Below, in pieces: positions 7,415-7,592 of a DNA stretch of 7,592 nucleotides. The notes under the pieces were generated by a model. That model did not search any database. It was not told the origin of the DNA and was given only the letters and a program-made list of their open reading frames with translations. How positions within the stretch are numbered: the first letter of the stretch is position 1; each line of letters opens with the position of its first letter. The position numbers were made by a program, and so were the translations under genes. Source of the stretch: Flavobacteriales bacterium (lineage in GTDB: Bacteria; Bacteroidota; Bacteroidia; Flavobacteriales_D; Crocinitomicaceae); contig CANHBA010000100.1 of the NCBI GenBank assembly GCA_947458985.1, positions 1 to 7,592 of the forward strand. The letters run 5' to 3'.

Positions 7415-7592
7415 TCACCTCACCAACATCTCCTCAATAATCCCTTTGCACTTTTGAATTTCTTCAGTAGTAAGCAGACCCACTTTTTTGAGAACTCGGC
7501 TTTGGTCTATAGTTCTGATTTGATCAAGTACAATCCAGCCAGGTATGCTTAAAGATTTGGTATATATCCTTGTTGGGTAAGGTTTAGATGAA
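7415..7592 (-). CDS. MazF/PemK-family toxin, C-terminal part (5' end beyond window)
   Basis: The last 58 codons of a minus-strand gene that enters from the right edge; the stop TGA is the complement of 7415-7417. The residues include IPGWIVLDQIRTIDQSRVLKKVGLLTTEE, matching the conserved C-terminal block of MazF/PemK/ChpB ribonucleases (pattern: hydrophobic strand, xxQIRTID, xSR, then LG-L-xxEE and an amphipathic helix). These toxins cleave single-stranded mRNA at short sequences and are inhibited by an antitoxin usually encoded just upstream, which here would be outside the window. The N-terminal part with the catalytic arginine is not visible, so activity cannot be judged. The gene has no clear terminator behind it. 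The fragment is short, but the motif is characteristic. Confidence 0.75.
   Translation of the reverse strand, partial: SSKPYPTRIYTKSLSIPGWIVLDQIRTIDQSRVLKKVGLLTTEEIQKCKGIIEEMLVR

Overview
The window looks like chromosome of a member of the Bacteroidota. The evidence is: protein-coding starts without Shine-Dalgarno sequences; a perfect TAnnTTTG -7 box in front of the tRNA cluster; a long (390-residue) PurM of the type found in that phylum; and an HtpG whose N-terminus reads as in Bacteroidota. I cannot place it below phylum level from this sequence.

Layout. (1) Positions 1-106 hold the last 34 codons of a GAPDH gene (gap) on the plus strand. It meets phosphoglycerate kinase (pgk, minus strand) tail to tail, and the two stop codons overlap. 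(2) On the minus strand, a YdfG-like short-chain dehydrogenase (2063 to 1314) sits 17 bases upstream of pgk, so the two are probably co-transcribed from a promoter that overlaps the start of htpG. (3) A 101-base divergent region separates this pair from a plus-strand run: htpG (Hsp90), a membrane-anchored TerB/J-domain co-chaperone that begins with a non-ATG codon, and purM. Gaps in this run are 34 and 7 bases, so it is probably one operon. (4) Positions 6076-6482 hold tRNA-Ser(GCT) and tRNA-Pro(TGG), a strong terminator, then tRNA-Arg(TCT) and a second terminator. (5) After the tRNAs the sequence is visibly richer in A+T and the content changes to accessory genes: a small zinc-finger/CFI-box protein of unknown function, a convergent 75-residue XRE-family repressor-like protein, and, running off the right edge, the C-terminal 58 residues of a MazF/PemK-type toxin.

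How the genes work together. The left half is housekeeping: lower glycolysis (gap, pgk), chaperones (htpG, J-protein) and purine synthesis (purM). The right end looks like the start of a small accessory or defence-type region next to a tRNA gene. Its clearest undescribed signal is a pair of near-identical inverted repeats (TATGT-N4-ACATA). One lies across the start codon of the XRE gene and the other across its predicted -7 box, with centres 48 bases apart, which is a convincing layout for autoregulation. I see no CRISPR array, insertion sequence or rRNA.
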